Part shown: positions 1 through 5,677 of the stretch, in pieces | Layout: each line of letters begins with the position of its first letter | Numbering within the stretch: the first letter of the stretch is position 1 | Assembly (NCBI GenBank): GCA_026418875.1 | Contig: JAOAAM010000600.1 | Location: 1-6,739, forward strand | DNA length: 6,739 nucleotides | Direction: 5' to 3' | From: Gemmataceae bacterium | Lineage (GTDB): Bacteria; Planctomycetota; Planctomycetia; Gemmatales; Gemmataceae | The notes under the pieces: model-generated | The model's input: only the letters and a program-made list of their open reading frames with translations | What the model was told of the DNA's origin: nothing | Database searches by the model: none | Made by a program: the position numbers and the translations under genes

Positions 1-2
1 GC

Positions 3-36
3 TCGTCGGCAGCGTCAGATGTGTATAAAGAGACAG
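3..36 (+). other. Nextera (Tn5) sequencing adapter remnant, not genomic
   Basis: Bases 3-16 read TCGTCGGCAGCGTC, the Illumina Nextera read-1 adapter. Bases 17-36 read AGATGTGTATAAAGAGACAG, which is the 19-bp Tn5 mosaic end with one extra A (AAA instead of AA). The two bases before it may be the end of an index or noise. This is library-preparation sequence left at a read or contig end. Any frame crossing base 37 is chimeric, including the minus-strand secreted gene and a plus-strand frame that would start inside the mosaic end. The extra A also shows that small indel errors can exist in this assembly, at least near the edge. Confidence 0.97.
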
Positions 37-610
37 CCTCTGGACCGCACGGCCCCCACGGGCAGCGGCTCCACGGCCCGCAGTCACCACACGGCTGCCC
101 CCAGCAGTTGTCGCCGCAGCCATTCCACAGTCCGCTCCACATCGGATTTCCCGGAATCATCTCCGGACTCGACGGCGACAGCGGCGTGGGATAACCCGAG
201 TAGGGCGTCGCAGGAGCCACCGGACCGAACCGAGGTTCGTGCCCCGTGGTTGGTGGCTGACTTGGGGCCATGCGGCCTTCTTGCGGTACCGGAGTTGGTT
301 GCGGCAGCAGAGTGGATTGGGTAGTCAGCATCGCGCCGGCGGGAAGAAGTTGCGGGGCCGACGGCTGCGAATTCGCTGTGGGGACATGCGGCGCGACAGG
401 CCCATACGACGGTGCCCCCATCCCGGCCGCTTGGGGAGCTTGTCCTCGGTTCAAATCGGTGCGCTGAGGTTCGGCCTGGCCGACGCGGCTTGCGGCCGGA
501 CGCGCGGGATTGACTTGGCTCGGCGGAATCGGAGGTAAGGGCGATTGTGCGAAAAGCCCACTGGCTCCGAACAAAGATCCCGCCAGCGTTCCAATTATTG
601 CTCGACGCAT
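37..610 (-). CDS. Secreted Pro-rich protein with Cys/Gly/Trp-rich segment, C-terminus missing
   Basis: About 191 codons are visible. The frame has no stop before the adapter, so the true C-terminus is lost. It starts at an ATG (610-608) behind AGGAGAGG (628-621) with 10 nt spacing. Residues 1-22 look like a signal peptide: MRR, then a hydrophobic Ala/Leu/Gly stretch ending GLFAQS, with likely cleavage after FA. Residues 23-165 are a low-complexity Pro/Ala/Gln/Ser linker with no catalytic motif. The last 27 residues are rich in Cys, Gly and Trp (CGDNCWG, CGDCGPW, CPWGPCGPE). The protein should be exported to the periplasm or outer surface. Planctomycete BBP7-type outer-membrane beta-barrel proteins often have a signal peptide, a Pro-rich stretch and a CGP-type motif ahead of the barrel, so this could be the N-terminal part of one. 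That is inference, because no barrel sequence is in the window. A longer 199-codon frame (683-84, same strand) overlaps it but has no signal peptide and is rejected. Confidence 0.75.
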
Positions 611-882
611 TTCCGGGATTCCTCTCCTGATCCTGGGGCCTGACCCAGTCATTGACCCGACCGCGAATGCCGTCCGCGTCCACCGAGGTTGCAAAATTCC
701 CGATGGAAAAGACCGCAACATTCGCATCGTTGATACTGTCGCTCAGATCGGCAAATTTGGAACAATCGCATCAACGAAATCGAAGGAATTGGTTGTGTAA
801 AGCCGCAGACTCACAAATTGGTCAAGTGAGTGGGGATAGAGTCCACACCGCCAAACGCGTTGTTCGCGAGCCGTGGGAACGA
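611..882. promoter_or_regulatory. Non-coding gap upstream of the secreted-protein gene
   Basis: This 272-bp gap separates two minus-strand genes and should hold the promoter of the secreted-protein gene and the 3' end of the PPTase transcript. I found no convincing -35/-10 pair and no GC stem followed by a T-run on the minus strand. The only pattern is a 12-nt direct repeat, listed separately. The base composition is more AT-rich around 695-800 than in the flanking genes, as expected for a promoter region. Confidence 0.45.
717..772. repeat. Pair of 12-nt direct repeats, possible operator half-sites
   Basis: AACATTCGCATC (717-728) and AACAATCGCATC (761-772) match at 11 of 12 positions and are 44 bp apart start to start, close to four helical turns. 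An 8-nt inverted pair also lies here: TCGTTGAT at 727-734 and ATCAACGA at 769-776. Both sit 107-166 bp upstream of the secreted-protein start, where a regulator could bind. No known operator is recognised, and chance is a real alternative in a short region. Confidence 0.3.
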
Positions 883-1698
883 TCAGATGTCTTCATGGTC
901 AAAAACAACGAGTCTCGCGTGCGGTGTTGGTGTCACCAGAGCGCCGACGAATCCCGGCGGACTAGGGACCTCGTACATTCCCCAGCCTGCGCCAGCCGCT
1001 GGGTCACCCTTGACGCTCCGAATTGCCGGCGGGTCGCCAGGAAGTAATGTCACGTCGAATTCATCGAGGGGATAGGCGAGACCCAAACCAATCGCCTTGA
1101 TGAAAGCCTCTTTCCTCGTCCAACAGCGAAAAAATGCCAAAAGGCGCTGCTCCGCGGGTAGTGTTAGCAAATCAGCGACCTCGGGCGGCGAGAAAAATCG
1201 CTGAGCGATCGGTTCGACTGCGAAACCATCCCGCACTTTCTCAATGTCCACGCCGATCGGGCCGAGCTGAGTCAGCCCGATGAGCGCCCACTCCTCCGAG
1301 TGGCTGAGGTTGAAATGCCAACCGCTACCCGAGGGTAACTGTGGTTTGCCCGCTCCGTCGTATTCGATGGGCACATCCTGTGGCCGGCAACCGAGCGTTT
1401 CGGCAAGGATCTGCCGCAAAAAGGACCGACCCACCACGAATCTCTGTGCCGACTGTTTGTGCCGAATACGCTCGCATCGGGCACGTTCCTCGGAGCTTAG
1501 AAGAGCACGGCACCAGGCGATCTCCGCTTCGGAGCGGTCCAAAGGCACTCGCCAAAGTCGGACCTCTCCGATTCCGCTGTCGATCTTTGTCGCAGGGTCT
1601 CCGTAGGGCAAAAAATGTCCAACCGTCAGGACGTGCGACTTGGCAGAGGGCGGGTGTTCCGGTCCGGACACGGTTGTCGGTTCGACTCGGTCACGCAT
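883..1698 (-). CDS. Sfp-type 4'-phosphopantetheinyl transferase
   Basis: A cytoplasmic enzyme that moves 4'-phosphopantetheine from CoA to a serine of an acyl, aryl or peptidyl carrier protein, using Mg2+. The 271-residue reading shows the family motifs in order: GKPQLP (118-122), the substrate-binding WHFNLSHS (127-134), the metal-binding GVDIEKV (149-155, Asp151 and Glu153), then FFSPPE (168-173) and WTRKEAFIKAIGLGL (193-207), with Glu197 and Lys201 in the usual places. The C-terminal LDEFDV segment also fits. The conserved fold begins near residue 46 (EVRLWRV), so about 45 N-terminal residues are extra. I chose the ATG at 1698-1696. An upstream GTG at 1809 would give 308 residues but fills the whole gap to the divergent MFS gene. 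The downstream GTG at codon 10 (ACC-GTG-TCC) is also possible. No PKS, NRPS, fatty-acid synthase or carrier-protein gene is in the window, so the partner is unknown. It could be the general holo-ACP synthase or specific to a remote cluster. Confidence 0.93.
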   Translation of the reverse strand: MRDRVEPTTVSGPEHPPSAKSHVLTVGHFLPYGDPATKIDSGIGEVRLWRVPLDRSEAEIAWCRALLSSEERARCERIRHKQSAQRFVVGRSFLRQILAETLGCRPQDVPIEYDGAGKPQLPSGSGWHFNLSHSEEWALIGLTQLGPIGVDIEKVRDGFAVEPIAQRFFSPPEVADLLTLPAEQRLLAFFRCWTRKEAFIKAIGLGLAYPLDEFDVTLLPGDPPAIRSVKGDPAAGAGWGMYEVPSPPGFVGALVTPTPHARLVVFDHEDI

Positions 1699-1810
1699 CG
1701 GACGCCCATCACAAACGGCACAGCCACCAAGGGCATGGCAGCAGAACAGAGTTGATTGTATACCAGTTCTATCCCGCCTGCGAATCCGGTGCCTCGGAGC
1801 CACGGCCACG
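1699..1810. promoter_or_regulatory. Divergent intergenic region between PPTase and MFS genes
   Basis: This 112-bp gap should carry both divergent promoters. On the minus strand, TATACA (1762-1757) lies 16 nt downstream of a TTCGCA, each matching the sigma-70 consensus at 4 of 6 positions. Transcription would begin about 50 nt before the PPTase ATG. This is only a weak candidate. A GTATAC palindrome at 1758-1763 is the AT-rich core of the gap. On the plus strand I see no good promoter. The MFS ATG at 1811 has GGAG at 1796-1799 as its only ribosome-site candidate, with 11 nt spacing. If the PPTase really started at the GTG at 1809, this region would be coding. Confidence 0.4.
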
Positions 1811-3178
1811 ATGAGTCAACACACTTCCTCGACCGCACCGAATGCCGATCTCGAACTCTCGACCCAGCCCTGGTGGCATTCCCTGACACGCTACCACTGG
1901 TTCGTTTTTGTCGTGGCGGCCTTGGGTTGGCTATTCGACACGATGGATCAGCAACTGTTCACGTTGGCGCGTCAGCCCGCCATGATGGACCTGTTGCACG
2001 TCGAACCCACGGATCAGGAGGGGATGAAGGAAGTGCGGTTGTATGGCGGATACGCGACGGCGATCTTTCTGATTGGCTGGGCGACCGGCGGTTTGGGTTT
2101 CGGCATCATGGGCGACCGAGTCGGTCGGGCCAAGACGATGGTGGTCACCATCCTGATGTACTCGATTTTTACCGGTTTGAGCGCGTTGTCGCAGAAGCCT
2201 TGGCAATTCATGGTCTTTCGATTCCTCACGGGGCTTGGCGTCGGCGGAGAATTTGCCGTCGGGGTGGCTCTCTTGGCCGAGGTCATGCCCGATCGTGCTC
2301 GGCCCTTCGCCATCGGTTGGCTGCAATCGCTGTCCGCGGTGGGAAACATCACCGCCGCCCTAATCGCCCTGAGTGGAGCGGATTGGCGAACCATGTTCAT
2401 CATTGGCAGCGGACCCGCTTTGCTCGCTCTGTTCATTCGCCGTCGACTGAAGGAGCCTGAAAAGTGGCAAGAAGCCGTGCGGCTGAAAAAAGAGCGAATG
2501 GGCTCCTACAGCGAAATGTTCGGCAATCCGCGATGGAGGCGAAACGCGTTGGTGGGGCTAGCGCTGGCCTTTGTCGGCGTGGTCGGGCTTTGGGGAATCG
2601 CTTTCTTCAGTTTCGACCTGATCCGCGACGTGTTTTACCCCCATTACAAAGCCCAAGGGCTTTCGGACGCCCAAATTGGTGGAAAGTTGTCGTATTGGGT
2701 CGGAATTGGCAGCATCCTGCAAAATGTCGGGGGCTTCTTTGGCATTCACTTCTATAGTCGGTTAAGCCATCGAGTGGGCCGACGCCCGGCCTTCCTCGTC
2801 GCTTTCCTATTGGCCGCGACGAGCACCGCGGGAACATTCTGGTATCTCGGCAAAGTAACCGGCGTCACCGACATTTATTGGATGCTACCGATTCTCGGTT
2901 TTTGCCAGCTCTCGATGTTCGGCGGCTACGCGATCTACTTCCCCGAGCTTTTCCCGACACGGCTCCGGAGTACCGGGACTTCGTTCTGCTACAACGTCGG
3001 CCGGTTCGTGGCGTCGGTCGGCCCGTTCACCTTGGGACACCTTGCCCGCGATGTCTACGGAGGCTACGGCAACGATGCCTTCCGATATGCCGCCCTAACC
3101 ATGTGCTCCGTTTTCCTGATCGGGCTGGCGGCTCTACCCTTTGCCCCGGAAACTCGTGGTCAACCCCTGCCGGAGTGA
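1811..3178 (+). CDS. MFS transporter, sugar/metabolite:H+ symporter-like, 12 helices
   Basis: A 455-residue inner-membrane secondary transporter of the major facilitator superfamily. Twelve hydrophobic segments can be placed at about residues 28-48, 79-100, 108-126, 132-158, 168-188, 192-210, 247-268, 293-315, 325-345, 355-378, 390-412 and 425-446. TM1 holds acidic Asp43 and Asp46 in LFDTMDQQLF, a usual proton-coupling position. The loop after TM2 has the MFS motif A, GIMGDRVGRAKTM (98-110). TM4 and the following loop carry RFLTGLGVGGEF and AEVMPDRARP. The second half repeats SHRVGRRPAF (319-328) and has YFPELFPTRLRSTG (376-389) and PETRG (446-450). These resemble the sugar-porter and aromatic-acid/metabolite:H+ symporter groups. 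The substrate cannot be read from sequence. The start at MSQH is chosen because upstream codons in this frame (from 1640) lie antisense to the PPTase and are not hydrophobic. The stop is 5 nt before the next start, so translation is probably coupled. Confidence 0.93.
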   Translation: MSQHTSSTAPNADLELSTQPWWHSLTRYHWFVFVVAALGWLFDTMDQQLFTLARQPAMMDLLHVEPTDQEGMKEVRLYGGYATAIFLIGWATGGLGFGIMGDRVGRAKTMVVTILMYSIFTGLSALSQKPWQFMVFRFLTGLGVGGEFAVGVALLAEVMPDRARPFAIGWLQSLSAVGNITAALIALSGADWRTMFIIGSGPALLALFIRRRLKEPEKWQEAVRLKKERMGSYSEMFGNPRWRRNALVGLALAFVGVVGLWGIAFFSFDLIRDVFYPHYKAQGLSDAQIGGKLSYWVGIGSILQNVGGFFGIHFYSRLSHRVGRRPAFLVAFLLAATSTAGTFWYLGKVTGVTDIYWMLPILGFCQLSMFGGYAIYFPELFPTRLRSTGTSFCYNVGRFVASVGPFTLGHLARDVYGGYGNDAFRYAALTMCSVFLIGLAALPFAPETRGQPLPE

Positions 3179-3183
3179 GCGCG

Positions 3184-3441
3184 ATGAAACTGGACGTTCC
3201 TGAATGGCTGGCTCGCCGCGGCGGAGAGATCATCCGCGGAGTCAACGAAGGTAATTGGCTGGTCCTTCTCGACGGCAAGCCGCAATATCGAGTGAACCTG
3301 AAACCTGCCCGCGGTGCCTTCACTTATGCCATCACGCAAACGGTCAACGGGCGGGAAGTTGCAGGTGGTCGTGTGTTTCCGACGCTGGAAGATGCCCTTC
3401 GCGGCGGCTTGGATCACCTTCGCGAGAGTCTGGGCTGGTAG
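3184..3441 (+). CDS. Small unknown protein (85 aa) coupled to the MFS gene
   Basis: I do not recognise this gene. The ATG lies 5 nt after the MFS stop, and its ribosome site (GGAGTGAG, 3172-3179) overlaps that stop, a typical operon junction. The 85 residues are soluble, with no signal peptide, membrane helix, Cys or metal motif. They start MKLDVPEWLARRGGEII, then have alternating strand-like stretches (NWLVLLDGKPQYRV, FTYAITQTVNGREVAGG) and end in a helix-like stretch (PTLEDALRGGLDHLRESLGW). This suggests a small beta-sheet domain closed by one helix. The same frame is open upstream to 2878, but that part is antiphase to the MFS gene. Coupling suggests a role or expression tied to the transporter, but no function can be given. 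Confidence 0.8.
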   Translation: MKLDVPEWLARRGGEIIRGVNEGNWLVLLDGKPQYRVNLKPARGAFTYAITQTVNGREVAGGRVFPTLEDALRGGLDHLRESLGW

Positions 3442-3484
3442 CCGACAAAAAATAAAATGCCCTAACGCAGGGAGTGCTTTGTCG
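3442..3484 (+). promoter_or_regulatory. ilvN leader with ribosome site and possible -10 box
   Basis: AGGGAG (3469-3474) lies 10 nt before the ATG at 3485 and supports that start. An AT-rich island, rare in this window, contains TAAAAT (3453-3458), 5 of 6 to the -10 consensus, but the bases at the -35 distance (near 3430) do not match TTGACA. Either a weak internal promoter or simple read-through from the MFS operon could serve ilvN. No leader peptide rich in Leu/Ile/Val and no attenuator stem is visible in these 43 bases. Confidence 0.35.
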
Positions 3485-4096
3485 ATGCGTCACGTACTAT
3501 CCGCTTTGGTGCAAAACGAGCCGGGAGTGCTTGCTCACATCTCCGGAATGCTCGCGTCCCGCGGCTTCAACATTGACAGCCTGGCTGTCGGTGAAACCGA
3601 GAACCCAGAGTTGTCGCGGATGACTTTCGTAGTCCACGGCGACGATGCGGAGTTGGAGCAGGTCCGCAAGCAACTTGATAAGATTGTTCGGGTGGTCCGT
3701 GTGATCGACATTTCCAGCATGGACTACGTCGAGCGGGACTTGATGCTCATCAAGGTTCGGGCCGCTCCGCCGCAGCGCGTCGAGATTTCGTACCTCGTGG
3801 AAATGTTCCGCGGTCGGGTTGTGGACATCTCCCCGGACTCCCTGATGATCGAGATCAGCGGTCGCGAGCAGAAGATCGAAGCGTTCATCGAATTGATGCG
3901 ACCTTACGGTATCATCGAACTCGCGCGGACAGGACGCATCGCTTTGGTTCGAGGAACTCCGGGGGTGCAGGAGACCGAACATGATTCCGGAAGTGGTGTT
4001 GCCAACTCGGTCCGTCAGGCCGGAGGTGAAAGCGGCTCTGGAGGGGCTTCGGCCGGGGCAGCGAATCCGAATCACGCAGAAAGTCCGCGTCGGTAG
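3485..4096 (+). CDS. ilvN: Acetolactate synthase small (regulatory) subunit, with atypical C-terminal tail
   Basis: The regulatory subunit of acetolactate (acetohydroxyacid) synthase, which makes 2-acetolactate or 2-aceto-2-hydroxybutyrate for Val, Leu and Ile synthesis. It activates the large subunit IlvB and mediates valine feedback inhibition. Residues 4-78 are an ACT domain (HVLSALVQNEPGVLAHISGM, then RGFNIDSLAVGETE). YVERDLMLIKV (81-91) begins the C-terminal small-subunit domain, ending near residue 157 (ELARTGRIALVRG). The family is usually about 160-175 residues, whereas this frame gives 203. Residues 166-203 are Ser/Gly/Ala-rich and lie over the start of the next gene, a sign that they are overprinted. 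The tail begins right after a GGGGG run (3961-3965). One more G there would end the protein at 166 residues with a TGA inside an ATGA overlap with the next gene. So the tail is either a real lineage change or a one-base sequence error. The large subunit ilvB and ilvC are not in the window. Confidence 0.95.
   Translation: MRHVLSALVQNEPGVLAHISGMLASRGFNIDSLAVGETENPELSRMTFVVHGDDAELEQVRKQLDKIVRVVRVIDISSMDYVERDLMLIKVRAAPPQRVEISYLVEMFRGRVVDISPDSLMIEISGREQKIEAFIELMRPYGIIELARTGRIALVRGTPGVQETEHDSGSGVANSVRQAGGESGSGGASAGAANPNHAESPRR
3969..3974 (+). promoter_or_regulatory. Ribosome binding site deciding the start at 3981
   Basis: AGGAGA sits 6 nt before the ATG at 3981 and lies within the ilvN frame. It is among the best ribosome sites in the window. 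It argues that the following gene truly starts here even though the ilvN frame continues for another 116 nt. Confidence 0.7.
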
Positions 4097-4277
4097 CCGG
4101 TCGTGGACGACGACGGTCGAAGGCACGTTCCGTGACCTCAACTATCTCGCGACGGGACTGTCCACCGAGCGGGTGCCGGAGGACGATATCGTTGTTCCCA
4201 CCGTGCATTTCACGAAAGACAACGGCGAACTCACGAGCATTTCCGTGGACGAGAACACAAAAGTGACTGTGTTGTGA
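3981..4277 (+). CDS. Unknown small basic beta-rich protein (98 aa), coupled to ilvN
   Basis: I do not recognise this family. The 98 residues have no signal peptide, membrane segment or Cys. After a short N-terminal helix-like stretch (VRPEVKAALEGLRPG) come several strand-like stretches: QRIRITQKVRVG, SWTTTVEGTFRDL, DDIVVPTVHFT and LTSISVDENTKVTVL. This is what a small beta-barrel (SH3- or OB-like) would look like. That fold is inference only. Basic residues cluster in RIRITQKVRVGSR (28-40), so nucleic-acid or acidic-partner binding is possible but unproven. The start is set by the strong ribosome site at 3969-3974. The first 116 nt overlap the ilvN frame in the +1 phase. Its sequence reads as a normal protein, while the ilvN tail over the same bases is low-complexity, so this is the constrained frame. 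It ends 9 bp before the stop of the convergent RNase HII-like gene. Confidence 0.82.
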   Translation: MIPEVVLPTRSVRPEVKAALEGLRPGQRIRITQKVRVGSRSWTTTVEGTFRDLNYLATGLSTERVPEDDIVVPTVHFTKDNGELTSISVDENTKVTVL

Positions 4278-4286
4278 CTCTGCCCG

Positions 4287-5243
4287 CTATTTCCGTCGCC
4301 AAATCGACTCGATCGGTATGTTTAATTGCCGTCGGAGTCCGTCGATCTCTTTGAGGAACCGCCGCGCATCCACAGGATACCCTGCGGTCGATCGGAGGTG
4401 CGGTAAGCGGTTTTGCCAGAACGCATTGAACTGCCGCATCGACACCTCCCTGATGTACTTGCTCAGCATCGACGCCCACGCAACCAACCAATGACTTGCC
4501 TCGGCTTGAACCTGAAAGGCCCACTCGACCATTGGCTCCCGCAGACATCGGTAGCGGCTTCCTTGCTTGTCCTCCCGCAGAGCGTGAATCCACCGTCCTG
4601 GAAAGACGTCCGATAAAAAGTCGGCGTAGTATCGTCGGCCGCCTTGACAGTCGATGACGAAGTAGATCTCGTCGGAGTCACCCAGGTGTCGCTGGCAGGT
4701 GCGAAACAACCGACGCAAACCTTCCTCCAGCACTTGCGACTTGTTCAGCCCTCGAGCAAGCAGCCGATTCAACTCGGCCGCCGTGGTCACAACGCTGCTT
4801 GCCCACAGCAGTATCGGTCCGTGATGCCGTCGCGCCGTTTGCAATCGCTGTCGCGACTCGGCGACCAGAGCGTCGGTTGTTTCCACCGGCAAGGTAAGGC
4901 CGCCGGCAAACCAAGGCTCTTCCGCGACTTCGCGGAAAGAGTCAGCCGCGACATGGCACAGCCAATCCCGCCACTTGCTTGGGTGGGTCGCGAGATCGGG
5001 CGGGATGGTACCCAGGATACTAGACTCGAGACGCTGAAAACCCCGGGGCCCAGAATGAACGGTTTTGGAATCATCGATGAGAATTCGCCCGTCTTCAGTG
5101 TCGCCGCGGCGGCGTAAAAATTGGCTCAATCGTTTGGGCAAGTCGTCTGGAGGAGAGTCACAATTCACGGCGACCGCGGATTGTACGAGTGGCCCCAAAT
5201 TGGGGCCGTACCCTGCTTCATCGATCCCGACAAACCACGCCAT
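4287..5243 (-). CDS. Divergent RNase HII-like protein with GYG motif and insertion
   Basis: A 318-residue protein of the type-2 RNase H fold. This family cuts the RNA strand of RNA:DNA hybrids or at single ribonucleotides in DNA, using two metal ions. The N-terminus FVGIDEAGYGPNLGPLV (4-20) matches the RNase HII DEaGRGPlaGPvV motif. IDDSKTVHS (56-64) matches its DSKKLS motif. IDCQGG (197-202) corresponds to the next catalytic Asp region, REDKQGSRY (223-231) to KGD, and WASMLSKYIREVSM (256-269) to ASilAKvtRD. All four acidic catalytic positions therefore seem present: Asp8, Glu9, Asp198 and Asp225. Odd points are Tyr16-position chemistry, with GYG (11-13) instead of the GRG that contacts the ribonucleotide; Glu instead of Asp in YIRE; and about 75 extra residues between DSK and Asp198 (roughly 80-155). 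RNase HII is usually near 200-260 residues. The ATG at 5243 follows GGGGAAAG. A GTG at 5255 would add four residues. It may be a specialised hybrid nuclease or have a new substrate. Confidence 0.8.
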   Translation of the reverse strand: MAWFVGIDEAGYGPNLGPLVQSAVAVNCDSPPDDLPKRLSQFLRRRGDTEDGRILIDDSKTVHSGPRGFQRLESSILGTIPPDLATHPSKWRDWLCHVAADSFREVAEEPWFAGGLTLPVETTDALVAESRQRLQTARRHHGPILLWASSVVTTAAELNRLLARGLNKSQVLEEGLRRLFRTCQRHLGDSDEIYFVIDCQGGRRYYADFLSDVFPGRWIHALREDKQGSRYRCLREPMVEWAFQVQAEASHWLVAWASMLSKYIREVSMRQFNAFWQNRLPHLRSTAGYPVDARRFLKEIDGLRRQLNIPIESIWRRK

Positions 5244-5332
5244 CACTTTCCCCACACGAGTCTGAACCGAGAGGCGGCAGGACCATAAAACGGCTGAAGA
5301 CCTGTGTCGCTGGTCGCGAGGGGTAAATCCAC
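5244..5332. promoter_or_regulatory. Divergent intergenic region, RNase HII-like and HIT genes
   Basis: This 89-bp gap separates two divergent starts and should hold both promoters. Plus-strand GAGGGG (5318-5323) is the likely ribosome site of the HIT gene, 9 nt before its ATG. On the minus strand, GGGGAAAG just before 5243 serves the RNase HII-like gene. Short AT-rich pieces (CATAAA at 5284-5289) could be part of a -10 box, but no matching -35 box is clear on either strand, and no operator-like dyad stands out. Confidence 0.4.
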
Positions 5333-5677
5333 ATGACGTCCGACAATGTCTTTTTGAAGATCATCGAACGAAAAATTCCTGCTCGCATCGAGTTCGAGGA
5401 CGAGCGTTGCCTGGCGTTTCACGACATCAACCCGCAGGCACCAGTCCATGTCCTCATCATTCCGAAGAAGGTGATCCCGGCGCACACGGACCTGGCCGAT
5501 GAAGACATCGAGCTTCTGGGCCATCTCCATCTCGTTGCGCGTCGGCTGGCGGAGAAAATGGGCCTTCATCGCGGCTACCGACTGGTGCTGAATTGTGGAC
5601 CTGATGGGGGACAAACCGTGCCCCATCTGCACATGCACTTGCTGGGCGGCCGTTCGTTCCACTGGCCGCCCGGCTAG
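5333..5677 (+). CDS. HIT-family (HINT-like) nucleotide hydrolase/transferase
   Basis: A 114-residue cytoplasmic protein of the histidine triad superfamily, whose Hint branch hydrolyses purine nucleoside phosphoramidates and aminoacyl-adenylates. The length is typical of a complete Hint protein. NVFLKIIERKIPA (5-17) is the usual N-terminal start, LAFHDINPQAPVHVLIIPK (27-45) is the conserved core strand pair, and GYRLVLNCGPDGGQTV (81-96) precedes the triad. VPHLHMHLLGGR (96-107) is the signature, with His98, His100 (the nucleophile position) and His102, and Asn87 near the nucleotide. The ATG at 5333 has GAGGGG upstream. Its TAG stop (5675-5677) overlaps the stop of the convergent AhpD-like gene by three bases within one CTAG, so neither gene has room for a terminator after its stop. 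The true substrate in this organism is not shown by the sequence. Confidence 0.95.
   Translation: MTSDNVFLKIIERKIPARIEFEDERCLAFHDINPQAPVHVLIIPKKVIPAHTDLADEDIELLGHLHLVARRLAEKMGLHRGYRLVLNCGPDGGQTVPHLHMHLLGGRSFHWPPG

Noticed and set aside
19..324. 101-codon plus-strand frame at the left edge
   Set aside because: Its start lies in the Tn5 mosaic end and the rest is antisense to the secreted-protein gene.
84..683. 199-codon open frame on the minus strand
   Set aside because: It overlaps the secreted-protein frame, begins upstream of the good ribosome site, and is rich in Arg/Ser with no signal peptide or domain. The overlapping frame has a clear signal peptide and ribosome site.
850..882. Possible terminator hairpin after the PPTase gene (CGCG-TTGTT-CGCG and GTTC/GAAC arms)
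   Set aside because: The arms are only 4 bp and no T-run follows on the minus strand.
652..1047. 131-codon plus-strand frame across the gap and the PPTase 3' end
   Set aside because: It has no ribosome site, no domain-like sequence, and half of it is antisense to a conserved gene.
1640..1810. Longer N-terminus for the MFS transporter
   Set aside because: These 57 codons are hydrophilic, lie opposite the PPTase start region, and the MSQH start gives a normal MFS N-terminus.
1341..1814. 157-codon plus-strand frame
   Set aside because: It is antisense to the PPTase, is Arg/Ser-rich and has no recognisable domain, a usual shadow in GC-rich DNA.
3497..4141. 214-codon minus-strand frame
   Set aside because: It is antisense to ilvN, which is unmistakable, and its own sequence shows no family.
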